A stretch of DNA of 64,000 bases from Planctellipticum variicoloris (GTDB lineage: Bacteria > Planctomycetota > Planctomycetia > Planctomycetales > Planctomycetaceae): assembly GCF_030622045.1 (NCBI RefSeq), contig NZ_CP130886.1:744001-808000 (forward strand), in the 5' to 3' direction. The stretch's first letter is position 1, and the number at the start of each line of letters is the position of its first letter. The translations under genes were made by a program, and so were the position numbers. The notes below the pieces were generated by a model that saw nothing but the letters and a program-made list of their open reading frames with translations, was not told where the DNA came from and made no database searches. Of this stretch, positions 35,989 to 45,863 are shown one piece after another.

Positions 35989-37152
35989 TTAGTAGTCGGC
36001 CTGGTTCACGATCTGCTGGCCGTAGCGGCGGCCGTCCGGCGTGAGCAGGCGGGCATAGACGTACTGGTCCATGTTTTCGCTGAGCGACCGCACGCTGCCG
36101 TCGCACATCCCCACGTTCAGCGAACCGGCATGGTTCGAACTCAACCGCGGCTGAATGCTCGTCGAGGCAAGGTTCGAGTTGATCCGGGACAGCGTGGTTC
36201 CGGAGCCGCCCCAGTTCGCGGGCGATCCTGTCGGCGACAGTGCCGCGCCGGTATTCGTTCCCTGGCCGGCCGCAACAACGGGATCGATGATCCAGCCGAA
36301 TCCCGTCCGCTGCACGTTGGGAGACGCCCATCCCGTGTTCTGCTCGGGATTGCCGGAATACGTAAAGGTGGTTGTCACTCCCGCGGTGATGTTTTCGCCG
36401 ATCATGATGGTGGATGTCGTCCCGTCGCTCTGCGAGATGTAATCCAGACTGGCGCGGAAGGTGTCGCCGTTCATCGCCGCCGTTGCGGTCGCATTCGGAG
36501 CGGTGCCGACGAACATCTGGGCCGGCCGCCAGAACACGCCGGTGGCATAGGCGATCGATGCGTCCTGGGGATCGCCAATCGTCCCGTTGCCGTTATAGTC
36601 CACGCGGTAGGCGTCTTGCTGATTGTCGGTGAAGTACGACGTCGCAATGTAGCCGGCGTTGGCCACGTACGACAGACCCAGCGACTTCTGGTGATTGTTC
36701 TGGTCGTCAGGGCAGGTGAAGGCCTTGATCCAGATCCGCTGCTCCGTCGTCAGGTCGGCCCCGCCGCTGGCGTCCAGGTCGGCGACCAGAGCCGTCGGCA
36801 CGCTGCGGAACGTCCGGTACAGCGCGGCGTTGTCCAGCGCGGGCAGGATCGACACCGGCCACGAATGGACGTACTGCGTGATCCCGCCGGTCGGATTGTC
36901 GAGCTGAATCGTGTCGACCAGCCGCGGCAGCTTGTCGCCGTTCCCCGTCGCCACATTGTGAATCGCCAGCACCATCTGCTTGACGTTGTTCTGGCATTCC
37001 AGCCGGCGGGCGGCCCGGCGGGCGTTCTGCACGGCGGGCAGAATCAGCGACATCAGCACGGCGATGATCGAAATCACCACCAGCAGCTCGATCAGCGTGA
37101 AGCCGCGCCGCTTCTGGGCGGCCCGGGCGGAAGGTCGGGGTCGGGCGATCAT
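35989..37152 (-). CDS. DUF1559 prepilin-like protein
   Basis: 387 residues from the ATG giving [12 protein letters not shown], with GGAGAG upstream. It has the type IV prepilin leader [26 protein letters not shown], then the DUF1559 pattern [37 protein letters not shown] and a C-terminal [24 protein letters not shown], close to the family's H-x-G-x-N/H-x-x-x-x-DGSV motif. It follows the large type IV pilus-like cluster on the same strand after 504 bases and has its own terminator. Probably an exported pseudopilin-like protein; role unknown. Confidence 0.92.
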   Translation of the reverse strand: MIARPRPSARAAQKRRGFTLIELLVVISIIAVLMSLILPAVQNARRAARRLECQNNVKQMVLAIHNVATGNGDKLPRLVDTIQLDNPTGGITQYVHSWPVSILPALDNAALYRTFRSVPTALVADLDASGGADLTTEQRIWIKAFTCPDDQNNHQKSLGLSYVANAGYIATSYFTDNQQDAYRVDYNGNGTIGDPQDASIAYATGVFWRPAQMFVGTAPNATATAAMNGDTFRASLDYISQSDGTTSTIMIGENITAGVTTTFTYSGNPEQNTGWASPNVQRTGFGWIIDPVVAAGQGTNTGAALSPTGSPANWGGSGTTLSRINSNLASTSIQPRLSSNHAGSLNVGMCDGSVRSLSENMDQYVYARLLTPDGRRYGQQIVNQADY

Positions 37153-37656
37153 GGGTTTCTCTCCACAGCAAAAAGGGGACTGACGATCGACTGAAGGCAC
37201 ATCAGACGCCCGCCACTTGCCGGCGTCTGCAGAAAACGAAGGGAACGGACAACTTCGACAGGGAATTTCGTCGGACTGGTCTGGTTTGTGAGATCGCGTT
37301 TGGCCCGCAGATCGCGACGGAGAACAGAGTTTCAGGCCATTGACAACTCCTCCATTATGCCAGTTTTTTTGCGGCTGTCTTCTCTGGAAACGCAATTCGG
37401 GACACGGATTCAACACTCAAACGCACAATTTCATCGATTCTACACCGCCAATCCCGTCGCCTCCCGGCTCACATTGCCCGAGGCCCTGACCAGACCGCTT
37501 CTTGATCCGGGGACGCGAGGCTTTGTCACGGCCACGTTTCCGGGGGCTCCAGGAGAGCGAATAGGGAGTAGCGAGTCGGGAATAGCCAGAGAGTGAAGTC
37601 GCATAGGAATCGCCCCTTTCTGGCTATTCCCTATTCGCTCAAGCCGCAGCCCGGCG
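37153..37656. other. 504-base intergenic region between DUF1559 gene and giant pseudopilin gene
   Basis: Contains an 11-base-stem hairpin at 37204-37228 (one internal mismatch) in the likely leader of the DUF1559 gene, an AT-richer segment around 37340-37375 that could hold its promoter (CATAAT on the minus strand), and an inverted pair of 7-base repeat tracts. A 102-codon plus-strand frame here looks like chance. Confidence 0.55.
37556..37640. repeat. Inverted pair of seven-base-period repeat tracts
   Basis: The left tract (37556-37597) has units AGCGAAT, AGGGAGT, AGCGAGT, CGGGAAT, AGCCAGA. The right tract (37617-37640) has the same units in reverse orientation (CTGGCTA, TTCCCTA, TTCGCTC). 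Arms 37555-37571 and 37624-37640 can pair with one mismatch. It lies just beyond the stop of the giant pseudopilin gene. Confidence 0.75.
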
Positions 37657-40600
37657 CTAGTTCTCCTCCAGATTCTGAATGATCTGACGGAACAGGATGA
37701 AATCTTTGAAGTTAAACGTGCCCGTCGAGGGATCGTAGCCCCGTTCCGGCTGCGAGCGGTCCACTACGAAATACCCGCGGTATTCCGGCTGGGCGTCGTC
37801 GATCGCATTCCCGGTTGAACGGACCGCTTCCCCGATCTGGATCACCCCCGAACCGTTGTCGAAGGCCTTGAACTTCTTGATCGACACGAACACCACGAAC
37901 ACGTTGCTGCGGGTCGTCGTGTTATTGAGGATCTTGCCGGTAATCCGGTCCCGCAACGCCGGTTCCACCGGCTGTTGATTCACCGGCTGAGCCGATGGAG
38001 ACAGCCCCATATTGGAATTGTTGTGCTGGGTCGTCGATCCGAGCTCAAAGAACCGGCGGGCGTCGGCCGACGCCCCCGATGGATCCTGCGTCCAGGGACG
38101 CAGGATGTTGGACTCGAGATCCGGGTTCGCCGAGGCATCCACGTACGACGACGAACGGAACGGCGTAGAGTCCGCGGTCCCGGGAACATACAGTCCGGTC
38201 ACCGGATCGGGAGACGGGGCCGCCCCGCTGACTCGCTTGCCATCCCGCGACATCAGCAGGTTCTGCCAGTAATTCGCGCGAACATCCCCCGCCTGATCCA
38301 TAACCGGCGGAGTTCTGGGGGCCGACATGTCGAGTTGAATGATCGACGGGTCGTCGATCAATCCCGCCAGCACTTCGGGATGCCGCAGCATGTTCGGATT
38401 GATCTTCCCCGGCACGCGCGGATAGTCCAGCGGATCGCGGAAGCCGGCGATGCCCGTGTGAGTGCGCGACGGAACTTCGAGCAACTCCAGCACGCGGTGC
38501 CAGTGGTTCAATTCATTCGTCGGAGTCGCCGGATCGCGAGGAACCAGGAACTTTGCCGCGGCGCTGCCGACGCGGTTGTTCGTCACCTGATCGACCAGAG
38601 TCGAGAATCCATTGCCGATGCTTCGCGCATGGGCGACGCTGCCGCGAATTGCCGGAGCCACTTCCATGTTGTAAGTGGGGTCGCTCCCGTTCCCGACCGG
38701 CAGCATGAGGATTTCCGACAGCGACGCGAAGTCGCGGTCGAAATGATGCTGCCAGCGCCAAGGACCCGCCGCGGCGACGAATCGGCAGTTGTCGGCTCCA
38801 AGCGTATTGACGACATAAGTGTCGTAGGGCGACACGTTGGCATTGATGGCCGCAGGATCGTAAAGACTTTCGCCGGCGCTGCCCGCAAACGGCTCGCGAC
38901 GCTCGAAGCTCTTTGTATTGTCCCTCAGCTTCTGCTGGATCTGCGAGTCGGATTCGCCTGCCGCGAACGTCAACTCTTTGACCTCAGGGATGGAGAGCGA
39001 ATCGACATAGACCCACGGATTGTCCTGTTCCTCGACCGCAACTCCCGGCGTTGGCGCCGGACGGTCGGGATAAGCCCGACGGCAAAGCCGCACGTCGAGC
39101 TGATTGTTGATCGCGATATTCGGAGTCACGGAATCGAGCAGGGCGTTGGTCGAGGCATCCGTTCCTGTACCGTCCTTCACCTTGGGGGCTCCAACGGGTG
39201 GATCGAGCAGGTCGAGATCTAGCGGGCGCCCTTGCGACGGGGCGATCCACGTGCTGGGAGTCATATCGAACTGTGCCGGAGTTGTCAGCGGCGACGTGGA
39301 GTGGTTCGGATTGACTTTCATGATGCTGCTCGGGGGGGTTCCGCCAGGGCTCACGGATGCTGAGCCGATCAGGAAACGTTCCCCCGCTGGAATATTGCCC
39401 TGCAGCAGCCGCAGCCGACGGATATTGGGATCGTTAGAAAGCGGTGCTCCCATGGCGCTGTGAGGGACCACTTCGATCTGCCAGGCGCCGGAATTGAAGT
39501 TGACGTTGAACGGTCCCGGATTTCGCAGCTCCACGTACATGAAGTAGGGCTGCGGCTGATCGTCGCGCCATTGCGTAAACCCATAGTCCATCGCCGCTGG
39601 ACCAGGCGTCAGGACGGCCAGCGCTTCGCTCAGAGTGACGTCCATCCTTTCGACGCCCCAGACTTCGGCGCGATCGCCGGATGCATCAACCTGGTACGGG
39701 TCGTCGTCGAGCGCCCAGCCCGTCGAGAGATCGATGTCGTATTCGAACCGGGTCAACACGTTGTCTCGATCCAGCGAATCGACCAGATTGACCGCAAATT
39801 GCGCCATCTGGCGGCACTGCGCGGGGGAGTAAATCGGTCCGTTGACGGGGTTGTTGAGGTTGGTGTCGGACGTCGAACCCTCCAGCCCGCCAAACGCATA
39901 CAGCATTACGTAAATGTCGCGGGCCATCAGTTGCCGGTCGCGTCTGGCCCAGTATTCCTGAAGCTGAAGGTTGCCGTTGAAATTCCCATTCGACGGATAG
40001 CTGTTGCTGCCGGCCATCGGCGTCGGAATCGGGGCGGCCGTCAGCGACGCCGAGTTGGGATGGGGCGTCAGCGGTCGTTGATCGAGCTGCAGCTTCGGAG
40101 GCACGGCGCTGATGACGGGATTGGGGTTGCCGTTGGTATCCGTCAACAGATGATTCACGCTGAATCGGAGCTGGCGACGCCCCCCGGCTCGGTCGCCGTA
40201 TTCCATTTCGAGGAGCGTACGGAGCACCGGTCGAAACGGGTCCGACGGAAGTGCGGTGACATACGGATTGACCCCGAATCGCGGCGGAAACTCCATCTTG
40301 CCATCCTGGTCGGCATCGGCCGTATACTCCCACGACCGGGCACGATCATAGACCCACGAAAAATTCTTCCGGTCCCAGCTCTCGGTCGTGAACTTCTGCC
40401 GCGCATGCTGGCTGGAGCGGCCGCTTCCGTAGTTGGTAGACGCCGGGGCGATGTTGTAAGGCGCCAGCGTCGTCAGACGCGTTTCGCCGCCGACTGCGTT
40501 GGCGAAATCGTCGGTCGACAGATTCAAAGCCCGCGTTTCATCCGGGCCAAACAGATTGTCCTCATCCCGGCGCTCCGACTGGTCGTAAACCGTTTCCTGC

Positions 40601-42417
40601 AGATCGTTGAAGAGCGTGTCCGGCACAAAGTCATAGATCCCGCCGGTCGCGCTCAAATAGCCGATTGGGACCGATCCGGACGCAGAATATCCGGTGTAAG
40701 CCGGCCAGCGGGCGCTGTTCGTTACCGGAGCCGGGATGCGCGGAACCTTCGCGGAATAAGTCATCGCGGTCGTATCGGCCAGCGTGCCGATCCCCAGGAA
40801 ATCGAGCGGATGGACGAACGGCGGCAGCACCTGGCCGGTCGATGATCCGCCCCAGTCTCCCTGCCGATTGCCGTTGTCGTCGATCTGGGCCTGGCCCGGC
40901 CCCGGAAACCCGCCAAACTTCAGAGCGCTCGCCGAGTTCGGCAGGCCCGTCCCCGAATCGATCGCCCGATACAGCACATTCTCTTCGCCGAAGCGCCCCG
41001 GCGTCAGCGACGGCGTCGTCTGAAATCGCCCCAGCATCAGATACGCCCACTCCCGATTGGCGATCTCCCGCCAGTCCGTCGGACCCGCATGATTGAAGAA
41101 ATCGTCGGCGGCGTTCGGATACGCCGACTCTCCCGAAGCGCTCGGATCGCGATTCAGGCCCCACAGCGGGTTGATCTCCGACGGCGTCAGTCCCAGGTTG
41201 GACTTGGAAATGAAGACGTCGTTCGGATTGTTGGGGTTAGGCGTGTACTGGAAGGGGGACTGCAGTTGCACCTGGTTGGCCCAGACCCGCGCCAGGTTGC
41301 CGTGCACGTTGAGATTGAACAGCGCGTCCTGATCTTTGACCGTGAACGAGACCATCGGAATATAGAGCGAGCCGTCCGGCTGCTCCTGCGGCGGAAAATC
41401 GAGATCCAGCCAGACCCCTTCGTAAACCCCGTCGCCATCGTTGTCGACGTCGAACTCCGGTCGACGGTCGGCGTTATTTGTGGCGTCGTGAGTCCCCGCC
41501 GGATCCCAGATCCCCTGATAAAACGTCGTGGCCGGGTACTGCTGACTGTCCGGCGGCGTAAAGGGGAACCCGCCCGCCCCAGACAAATAGCGGCTGGTTG
41601 TCGCCCCCCCGGACTGCCCCGACTTGGGGACGTAGTTGTGGCTGGGGTGCGCCCGCATGACCCGTCGCGCCATCGACGCGCTGGTGTTCCAGTTTGTGAC
41701 CGCGGAACCGCCGTTCCGCAAGAGTTGTGGCCGGTGGAATGAGGGGATGATCACCCGATAGCCGTGTTCGGGATCGTAGCCGTCGTACGACAGGAAGACG
41801 TTGTTGATATCGGGATACGTATAGTCGACATCCGGAGCCGGGAACTGGCTGAGCGGTCGTTCGAATCCTTGATGGGCCGCAGGCATGTCGACGAAGTCCA
41901 GCAGGTCCGCCGCCTGGCTGCTGCCCGACGCGTTCGTCGCGACAGTCTGGCCGTAAACGTCGGTGACGTTGCCGGCGTCCGCGGCGCCGTCGTTGTTGAG
42001 ATCGACTCCCAGGTTTCCCGAGCCATCGCGAACGACGCGCACCCCCAGACCGTTAAACGGATGGACGTCGTTCCCCAGCATGTTCGGAATCAGCGAATGC
42101 CGGCCGCCCCACAGGGCGCTGTTCTTGTACTTCGGGTTGGCCCCGACGATGAGCTGCTCCAGCGCGAAGTTCATGAGCGCGTCGACGTCCGCCGCCGGCA
42201 AGTCCGCCTTGGCCCCGTCCGAGTAATACTCGGCGCTCGCACGCTCCTGGGCCGCGAAGGTGTAGAACAACACCCCCAGCAGCATCAGCATCCCCATCAG
42301 CACCATCACGATCAGCAGCGTGGAGCCCCGACGGGGCGACGGGCGACCGGTGGCCTTCGAGCGGGACCGGCGAAGCTGCGCCGATCGACGGGAGCAAGAT
42401 CGCGTGCGGCTGGCCAT
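37657..42417 (-). CDS. Giant PilX/GspK-like minor pseudopilin (1586 residues)
   Basis: It starts at the ATG giving MASRTRSCSRR. A long basic N-terminus (about 33 residues) precedes RRGSTLLIVMVLMGMLMLLGVLFYTFAAQERASAEYY, a prepilin-like leader lacking Glu at +5, as in GspK/PilX. The rest is a huge extracytoplasmic part rich in Asn, Pro and Gly, with patterns such as FDVDNDGDGVYEGVWLDLD and DDNGNRQGDW that resemble Ca-binding loops. The position after H-, V/I- and J-like pseudopilin genes fits the K position of a minor-pseudopilin tip complex. Similar large proteins are known in planctomycetes and verrucomicrobia (Verru_Chthon cassette type). Usual GspK is about 320 residues. Confidence 0.75.
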   Translation of the reverse strand: MASRTRSCSRRSAQLRRSRSKATGRPSPRRGSTLLIVMVLMGMLMLLGVLFYTFAAQERASAEYYSDGAKADLPAADVDALMNFALEQLIVGANPKYKNSALWGGRHSLIPNMLGNDVHPFNGLGVRVVRDGSGNLGVDLNNDGAADAGNVTDVYGQTVATNASGSSQAADLLDFVDMPAAHQGFERPLSQFPAPDVDYTYPDINNVFLSYDGYDPEHGYRVIIPSFHRPQLLRNGGSAVTNWNTSASMARRVMRAHPSHNYVPKSGQSGGATTSRYLSGAGGFPFTPPDSQQYPATTFYQGIWDPAGTHDATNNADRRPEFDVDNDGDGVYEGVWLDLDFPPQEQPDGSLYIPMVSFTVKDQDALFNLNVHGNLARVWANQVQLQSPFQYTPNPNNPNDVFISKSNLGLTPSEINPLWGLNRDPSASGESAYPNAADDFFNHAGPTDWREIANREWAYLMLGRFQTTPSLTPGRFGEENVLYRAIDSGTGLPNSASALKFGGFPGPGQAQIDDNGNRQGDWGGSSTGQVLPPFVHPLDFLGIGTLADTTAMTYSAKVPRIPAPVTNSARWPAYTGYSASGSVPIGYLSATGGIYDFVPDTLFNDLQETVYDQSERRDEDNLFGPDETRALNLSTDDFANAVGGETRLTTLAPYNIAPASTNYGSGRSSQHARQKFTTESWDRKNFSWVYDRARSWEYTADADQDGKMEFPPRFGVNPYVTALPSDPFRPVLRTLLEMEYGDRAGGRRQLRFSVNHLLTDTNGNPNPVISAVPPKLQLDQRPLTPHPNSASLTAAPIPTPMAGSNSYPSNGNFNGNLQLQEYWARRDRQLMARDIYVMLYAFGGLEGSTSDTNLNNPVNGPIYSPAQCRQMAQFAVNLVDSLDRDNVLTRFEYDIDLSTGWALDDDPYQVDASGDRAEVWGVERMDVTLSEALAVLTPGPAAMDYGFTQWRDDQPQPYFMYVELRNPGPFNVNFNSGAWQIEVVPHSAMGAPLSNDPNIRRLRLLQGNIPAGERFLIGSASVSPGGTPPSSIMKVNPNHSTSPLTTPAQFDMTPSTWIAPSQGRPLDLDLLDPPVGAPKVKDGTGTDASTNALLDSVTPNIAINNQLDVRLCRRAYPDRPAPTPGVAVEEQDNPWVYVDSLSIPEVKELTFAAGESDSQIQQKLRDNTKSFERREPFAGSAGESLYDPAAINANVSPYDTYVVNTLGADNCRFVAAAGPWRWQHHFDRDFASLSEILMLPVGNGSDPTYNMEVAPAIRGSVAHARSIGNGFSTLVDQVTNNRVGSAAAKFLVPRDPATPTNELNHWHRVLELLEVPSRTHTGIAGFRDPLDYPRVPGKINPNMLRHPEVLAGLIDDPSIIQLDMSAPRTPPVMDQAGDVRANYWQNLLMSRDGKRVSGAAPSPDPVTGLYVPGTADSTPFRSSSYVDASANPDLESNILRPWTQDPSGASADARRFFELGSTTQHNNSNMGLSPSAQPVNQQPVEPALRDRITGKILNNTTTRSNVFVVFVSIKKFKAFDNGSGVIQIGEAVRSTGNAIDDAQPEYRGYFVVDRSQPERGYDPSTGTFNFKDFILFRQIIQNLEEN

Positions 42418-42514
42418 GATGACGTTTCCTGTGAGGCAGTTCTGCGGGAACGCTGCCCGCCCCCCGCGTCGGAGCCGACGCGCGGCGGTGCAGTTCGTCG
42501 AGACAGTTCTGGAC

Positions 42515-44263
42515 TTAATCCACCAGCGAATGGACAAACGTGTTCTGTCGCATCTGGTTGCTGGTGACATCAAAAAATCGCACGGTAATCTGCAGAGCCC
42601 GCAGAGGTTTCCAGTTGTCGACCGCTTCCCACACCAGATCGCCGTCGAGCACCCGCCCGCCCGCCGTCCGCGGCCACGTCGGAGCGGACGTACCGTGATT
42701 CAGGTCGGTCGCTGACCCCGTAATCGTAGGATCTGATGCGACGCAGACGTAGTACAGCCGCTGGGATTCCAGCGCCCCATACCCGACCTGCGGAAACACC
42801 AGCGATCCGACGGAGTACCGCGAAGGGGTGACCGTATCGGGCGCCGCCACCCAGTTCTCGTAATCGGCATACGTCGCCCCCGGCAGGACCGGCGTATGCA
42901 GCACGCGCCGGTACGGAGGAATCTCCGCCGCGGCCGAGTACGAGCCATCGTTATTAAAATCCACGTTCTTTATGTCAGGGTGCCAAGTATCGAAGACCCG
43001 GTTCTCGAAGTTGTTGCCGTCGTGATCGGCGTCAGCCCCCGTATTCAGGTCCGAACCGTAGTCCGAGTTCACATTCTTCTGAAACGTATAGTCGCCATTA
43101 TAGTCGGGATTCGTCGGGAGATTTGGGCCGCGGTGGTATCCGATGTCCACAAACCGACCGACCCCAAAATTGGCGCTCCCGTCCCAGACCTTCACGTCGA
43201 ACATATGCACGTTCGCCAAGATCAGGTCCTCCCCCCGCCGCGGCCCGTTGGCGAACCCGCTGACCACGCGATACGGCAAGACGTCCGGCGTCTCGTCGAT
43301 ATTCACAACCGCCGCCGGGCTCATCGGATCGGTCGCCAGTCCCACCAGCGCCTGCGGATAGTTGAACGTCGAAACCGACGTCTCTTCGTGTGTATACCGA
43401 CCCAGGAAGTAATTGTTGCTCGACCACTCCCGCGAGTGCGCTGTCAACGGATGATGCCCGAACCGGAATTGGGGCTTACCCAGCGAAAACGCTTGGCTGG
43501 AGGAATTCGTAAGGTCCGAAAGGCCGTGGAAGTGCGCATACCCATTTGTGAAATATGCTGAGTAGTCAAAGTCGTTCCAGAACGTGGAGCCGGAACCGGT
43601 CGCTCCTCCCGTCCGTGGATACGTATTCGGCGGCCCCGACGTATCGTTCCAGTCAAAGGCATCCCGCGTCCCATACGTCGGCTGGTCCGTCGAATTCGCC
43701 AGCTTCAGCGGCTCGCGGATCAGCAGCACCCGGCGATACAGGTTGCCACCGCGCAGGAAGTACGAAATCTCCGCCGCCGACGACTGCCCGGCCCCGTTCG
43801 CGTCGGGACGCGCATCATCCGCCTCCGGCTGATTCGGGTAGTTGTACAGATTGGCGATCTGCGTCGCCTTGCCGACATACGGATCGGAATTCCGGTTCTT
43901 CGTCACGATCCGCACGTTTGTCGTGAACTGCAGCAGATCGTCGATATCCGACAGCGGATCGTTCTCGGAAATATACAGATACCCCTCGCGATCCGTGGCG
44001 GACGCCTCGGCCTGATTGGCATCTTCGCCGGCTGCCCACGGCATCACCAGGCGGAACGTCCGCTTGTCGAGATCCGCCTTCAGAATGTTCTGAAACGTGC
44101 GGGTCCGCTGGTCGTTCTCCGCGATCCCCCGCTGCTTCGTGATCGCTCCCCCCGCAATCTGAAAGATCTGGGCGAACATCGACATCATCAACAGCACGAG
44201 CGTCACCGCCACGAGCATCTCGACGAGCGTGAAGCCGCGACGGGCATTCCTGGCCGAACGCAT
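42515..44263 (-). CDS. GspJ/PulJ-like minor pseudopilin (582 residues)
   Basis: The prepilin leader is NARRGFTLVEMLVAVTLVLLMMSMFAQIFQIAGGAI with Glu at +5. It is followed by GIAENDQRTRTFQNILKADLDKRTFRLV, close to the helical region of GspJ. The remaining 480 residues are extracytoplasmic, with calcium-type loops (DYNGDYTF, DADHDGNNFENR, DFNNDGSYS). The gene starts one base from the stop of the upstream V/I-like gene, so the two are coupled. About three times the usual GspJ length. Confidence 0.8.
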   Translation of the reverse strand: MRSARNARRGFTLVEMLVAVTLVLLMMSMFAQIFQIAGGAITKQRGIAENDQRTRTFQNILKADLDKRTFRLVMPWAAGEDANQAEASATDREGYLYISENDPLSDIDDLLQFTTNVRIVTKNRNSDPYVGKATQIANLYNYPNQPEADDARPDANGAGQSSAAEISYFLRGGNLYRRVLLIREPLKLANSTDQPTYGTRDAFDWNDTSGPPNTYPRTGGATGSGSTFWNDFDYSAYFTNGYAHFHGLSDLTNSSSQAFSLGKPQFRFGHHPLTAHSREWSSNNYFLGRYTHEETSVSTFNYPQALVGLATDPMSPAAVVNIDETPDVLPYRVVSGFANGPRRGEDLILANVHMFDVKVWDGSANFGVGRFVDIGYHRGPNLPTNPDYNGDYTFQKNVNSDYGSDLNTGADADHDGNNFENRVFDTWHPDIKNVDFNNDGSYSAAAEIPPYRRVLHTPVLPGATYADYENWVAAPDTVTPSRYSVGSLVFPQVGYGALESQRLYYVCVASDPTITGSATDLNHGTSAPTWPRTAGGRVLDGDLVWEAVDNWKPLRALQITVRFFDVTSNQMRQNTFVHSLVD

Positions 44264-44264
44264 G

Positions 44265-45863
44265 TTAATTCTCCTCCCACGGCAGCGAAGGATCGAGCGG
44301 ATACACGTCGATCACCCCCGGCATCAGCATCACGCCCCCGGGACCGACCGGGTTTGCACCCTTGACGTAGTAACCGGAGTTTTCCAGGATCGGAGTCTCC
44401 AGCGTCAGAATCGCACCGGGCGCTGCCGCAAGCTGGGCGTTGGGAAAGTTCCCGTCCATGTTCTGCTGAGCCTGCAGCGCGTCCGTGACTTCTTCGTAAC
44501 TGGTAATGCGATACCAGCGATTGTTCTGGGCGTCGCAGACATAGCCGCCGCGTTTCAGAAAGGGCGGGTCGATCGCGGCGGGATTGGTCTGCACGACCAC
44601 GCGGTTATTGTTGAGGATGTCGTCGAAATTGCCCCAGATTCCGTCCCCTCCCGGCAGCCGATTCGCAAAGTGCGCCGGGTGGATCAACTCGTCGCTCGCG
44701 CCGAAGCCCCGCTTGAAGAAGCAGACCACGCTGGCGTACGTGGTACCTCCCGAAATTCGGCAGGCCAGCATCCAACTGAATCGCTGCTCGCGCGTCTCGA
44801 TCACCACCCGGCCGATGACCGGCGTCCCCAGGGCCGTGACGTAAAACGGCGGCTTATTCCAGTCCAGCGGCGCAGCTTGCCCCGTGGCCGGATCGCCAAA
44901 CACGATCCGCTGCTGGTTCGGGTTGCTGTCGTCAAACGCCTGAATCTGGCGGACTTCGCTGAACCGGCCCGTCGTATCAAACAGCGTGACGCGCCCTTCG
45001 ACAGCGCCGGAGGCCAGATCGGCCGGCAGAATCGTCTCGCTGAGCCCCGCCGGCAGATCGCGCATGGCGATTCCCGTCAGGCGCCCTTGTCCGTCGGTGG
45101 TGAACGCCGCCGTGTCGAGGTCGGTCGATTCCGCCTGAAGCTGAAAACTGTCGAGCGACATCCCGGCCAACCGGGCCAGCCGACGACGAGCGGCCTGCAG
45201 GGCCGGCGTCGATTCGACCACGGGACGGCTGAAGTTATGCGGGGCCGTTCCCCGGAATCGGACCATGCGGTAAGGCGATTCCGCCACCAGCGCCGGCCGC
45301 CAGGCGGGAGGCCAGATCGAGTTCGGCGCCACCCGGCCGAACGTATTGCGATAGTCGACGCCGAAGGGCTGCGGAGCCAGCCCCAGACCGCTCATCTCTT
45401 CGCTGCGCTCTTCCCAGCCCAGCGGATCGATCATATAGACCCGGCATTGCCGAGTCGTCCATTCGACATCGTTATCGGTCGTCGTCGCACCGATGTTGGT
45501 GCGCCACTGCGGTTCGCGCAGACCGGAGGCATTCGAACTGGAAGACGATGAGCAGACGTAGTATTGCGTGGATTTCACCGACGGGATGACGACATCGCCG
45601 ACGTTATAGATGGTGCTTGCCTGCCACGCCGGAGCGCCGTTGAGCAGAGCCGGCTGCGCATGCGTCAGTGCTTCCGCGTTGTAGCGCAGTTGCGTCGATT
45701 GTGTGAGCTGCGTCGCCTGGATCATTCGCAGGGTGGCGATCGGAAACAGCGTCGCCAGCGAAATGACGCCGATGCTCATCACCAGCAGCGACACCAGCAC
45801 TTCGCTGAGCGTCACGCCGGGACGGCCTGCAGTTCTCGATAAAGTCTGGCGGAGTGGATTCAT
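44265..45863 (-). CDS. PilV/GspI-like minor pseudopilin (532 residues)
   Basis: The leader GRPGVTLSEVLVSLLVMSIGVISLATLFPIATLRMIQA carries the Glu and the SIG(V)xSL pattern of PilV/GspI proteins. The large C-terminal domain includes VGDVVIPSVKSTQYYVCSS and PLGWEERSEEMSGLGLAPQPFG; I recognise no further domain. It overlaps the H-like gene by four bases (ATGA) and is followed by the J-like gene after one base. Confidence 0.8.
   Translation of the reverse strand: MNPLRQTLSRTAGRPGVTLSEVLVSLLVMSIGVISLATLFPIATLRMIQATQLTQSTQLRYNAEALTHAQPALLNGAPAWQASTIYNVGDVVIPSVKSTQYYVCSSSSSSNASGLREPQWRTNIGATTTDNDVEWTTRQCRVYMIDPLGWEERSEEMSGLGLAPQPFGVDYRNTFGRVAPNSIWPPAWRPALVAESPYRMVRFRGTAPHNFSRPVVESTPALQAARRRLARLAGMSLDSFQLQAESTDLDTAAFTTDGQGRLTGIAMRDLPAGLSETILPADLASGAVEGRVTLFDTTGRFSEVRQIQAFDDSNPNQQRIVFGDPATGQAAPLDWNKPPFYVTALGTPVIGRVVIETREQRFSWMLACRISGGTTYASVVCFFKRGFGASDELIHPAHFANRLPGGDGIWGNFDDILNNNRVVVQTNPAAIDPPFLKRGGYVCDAQNNRWYRITSYEEVTDALQAQQNMDGNFPNAQLAAAPGAILTLETPILENSGYYVKGANPVGPGGVMLMPGVIDVYPLDPSLPWEEN

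Noticed and set aside
37288-37596. A 102-codon plus-strand frame between the DUF1559 and giant pseudopilin genes
   Set aside because: No ribosome binding site, ends inside a heptamer tract, no protein-like pattern.
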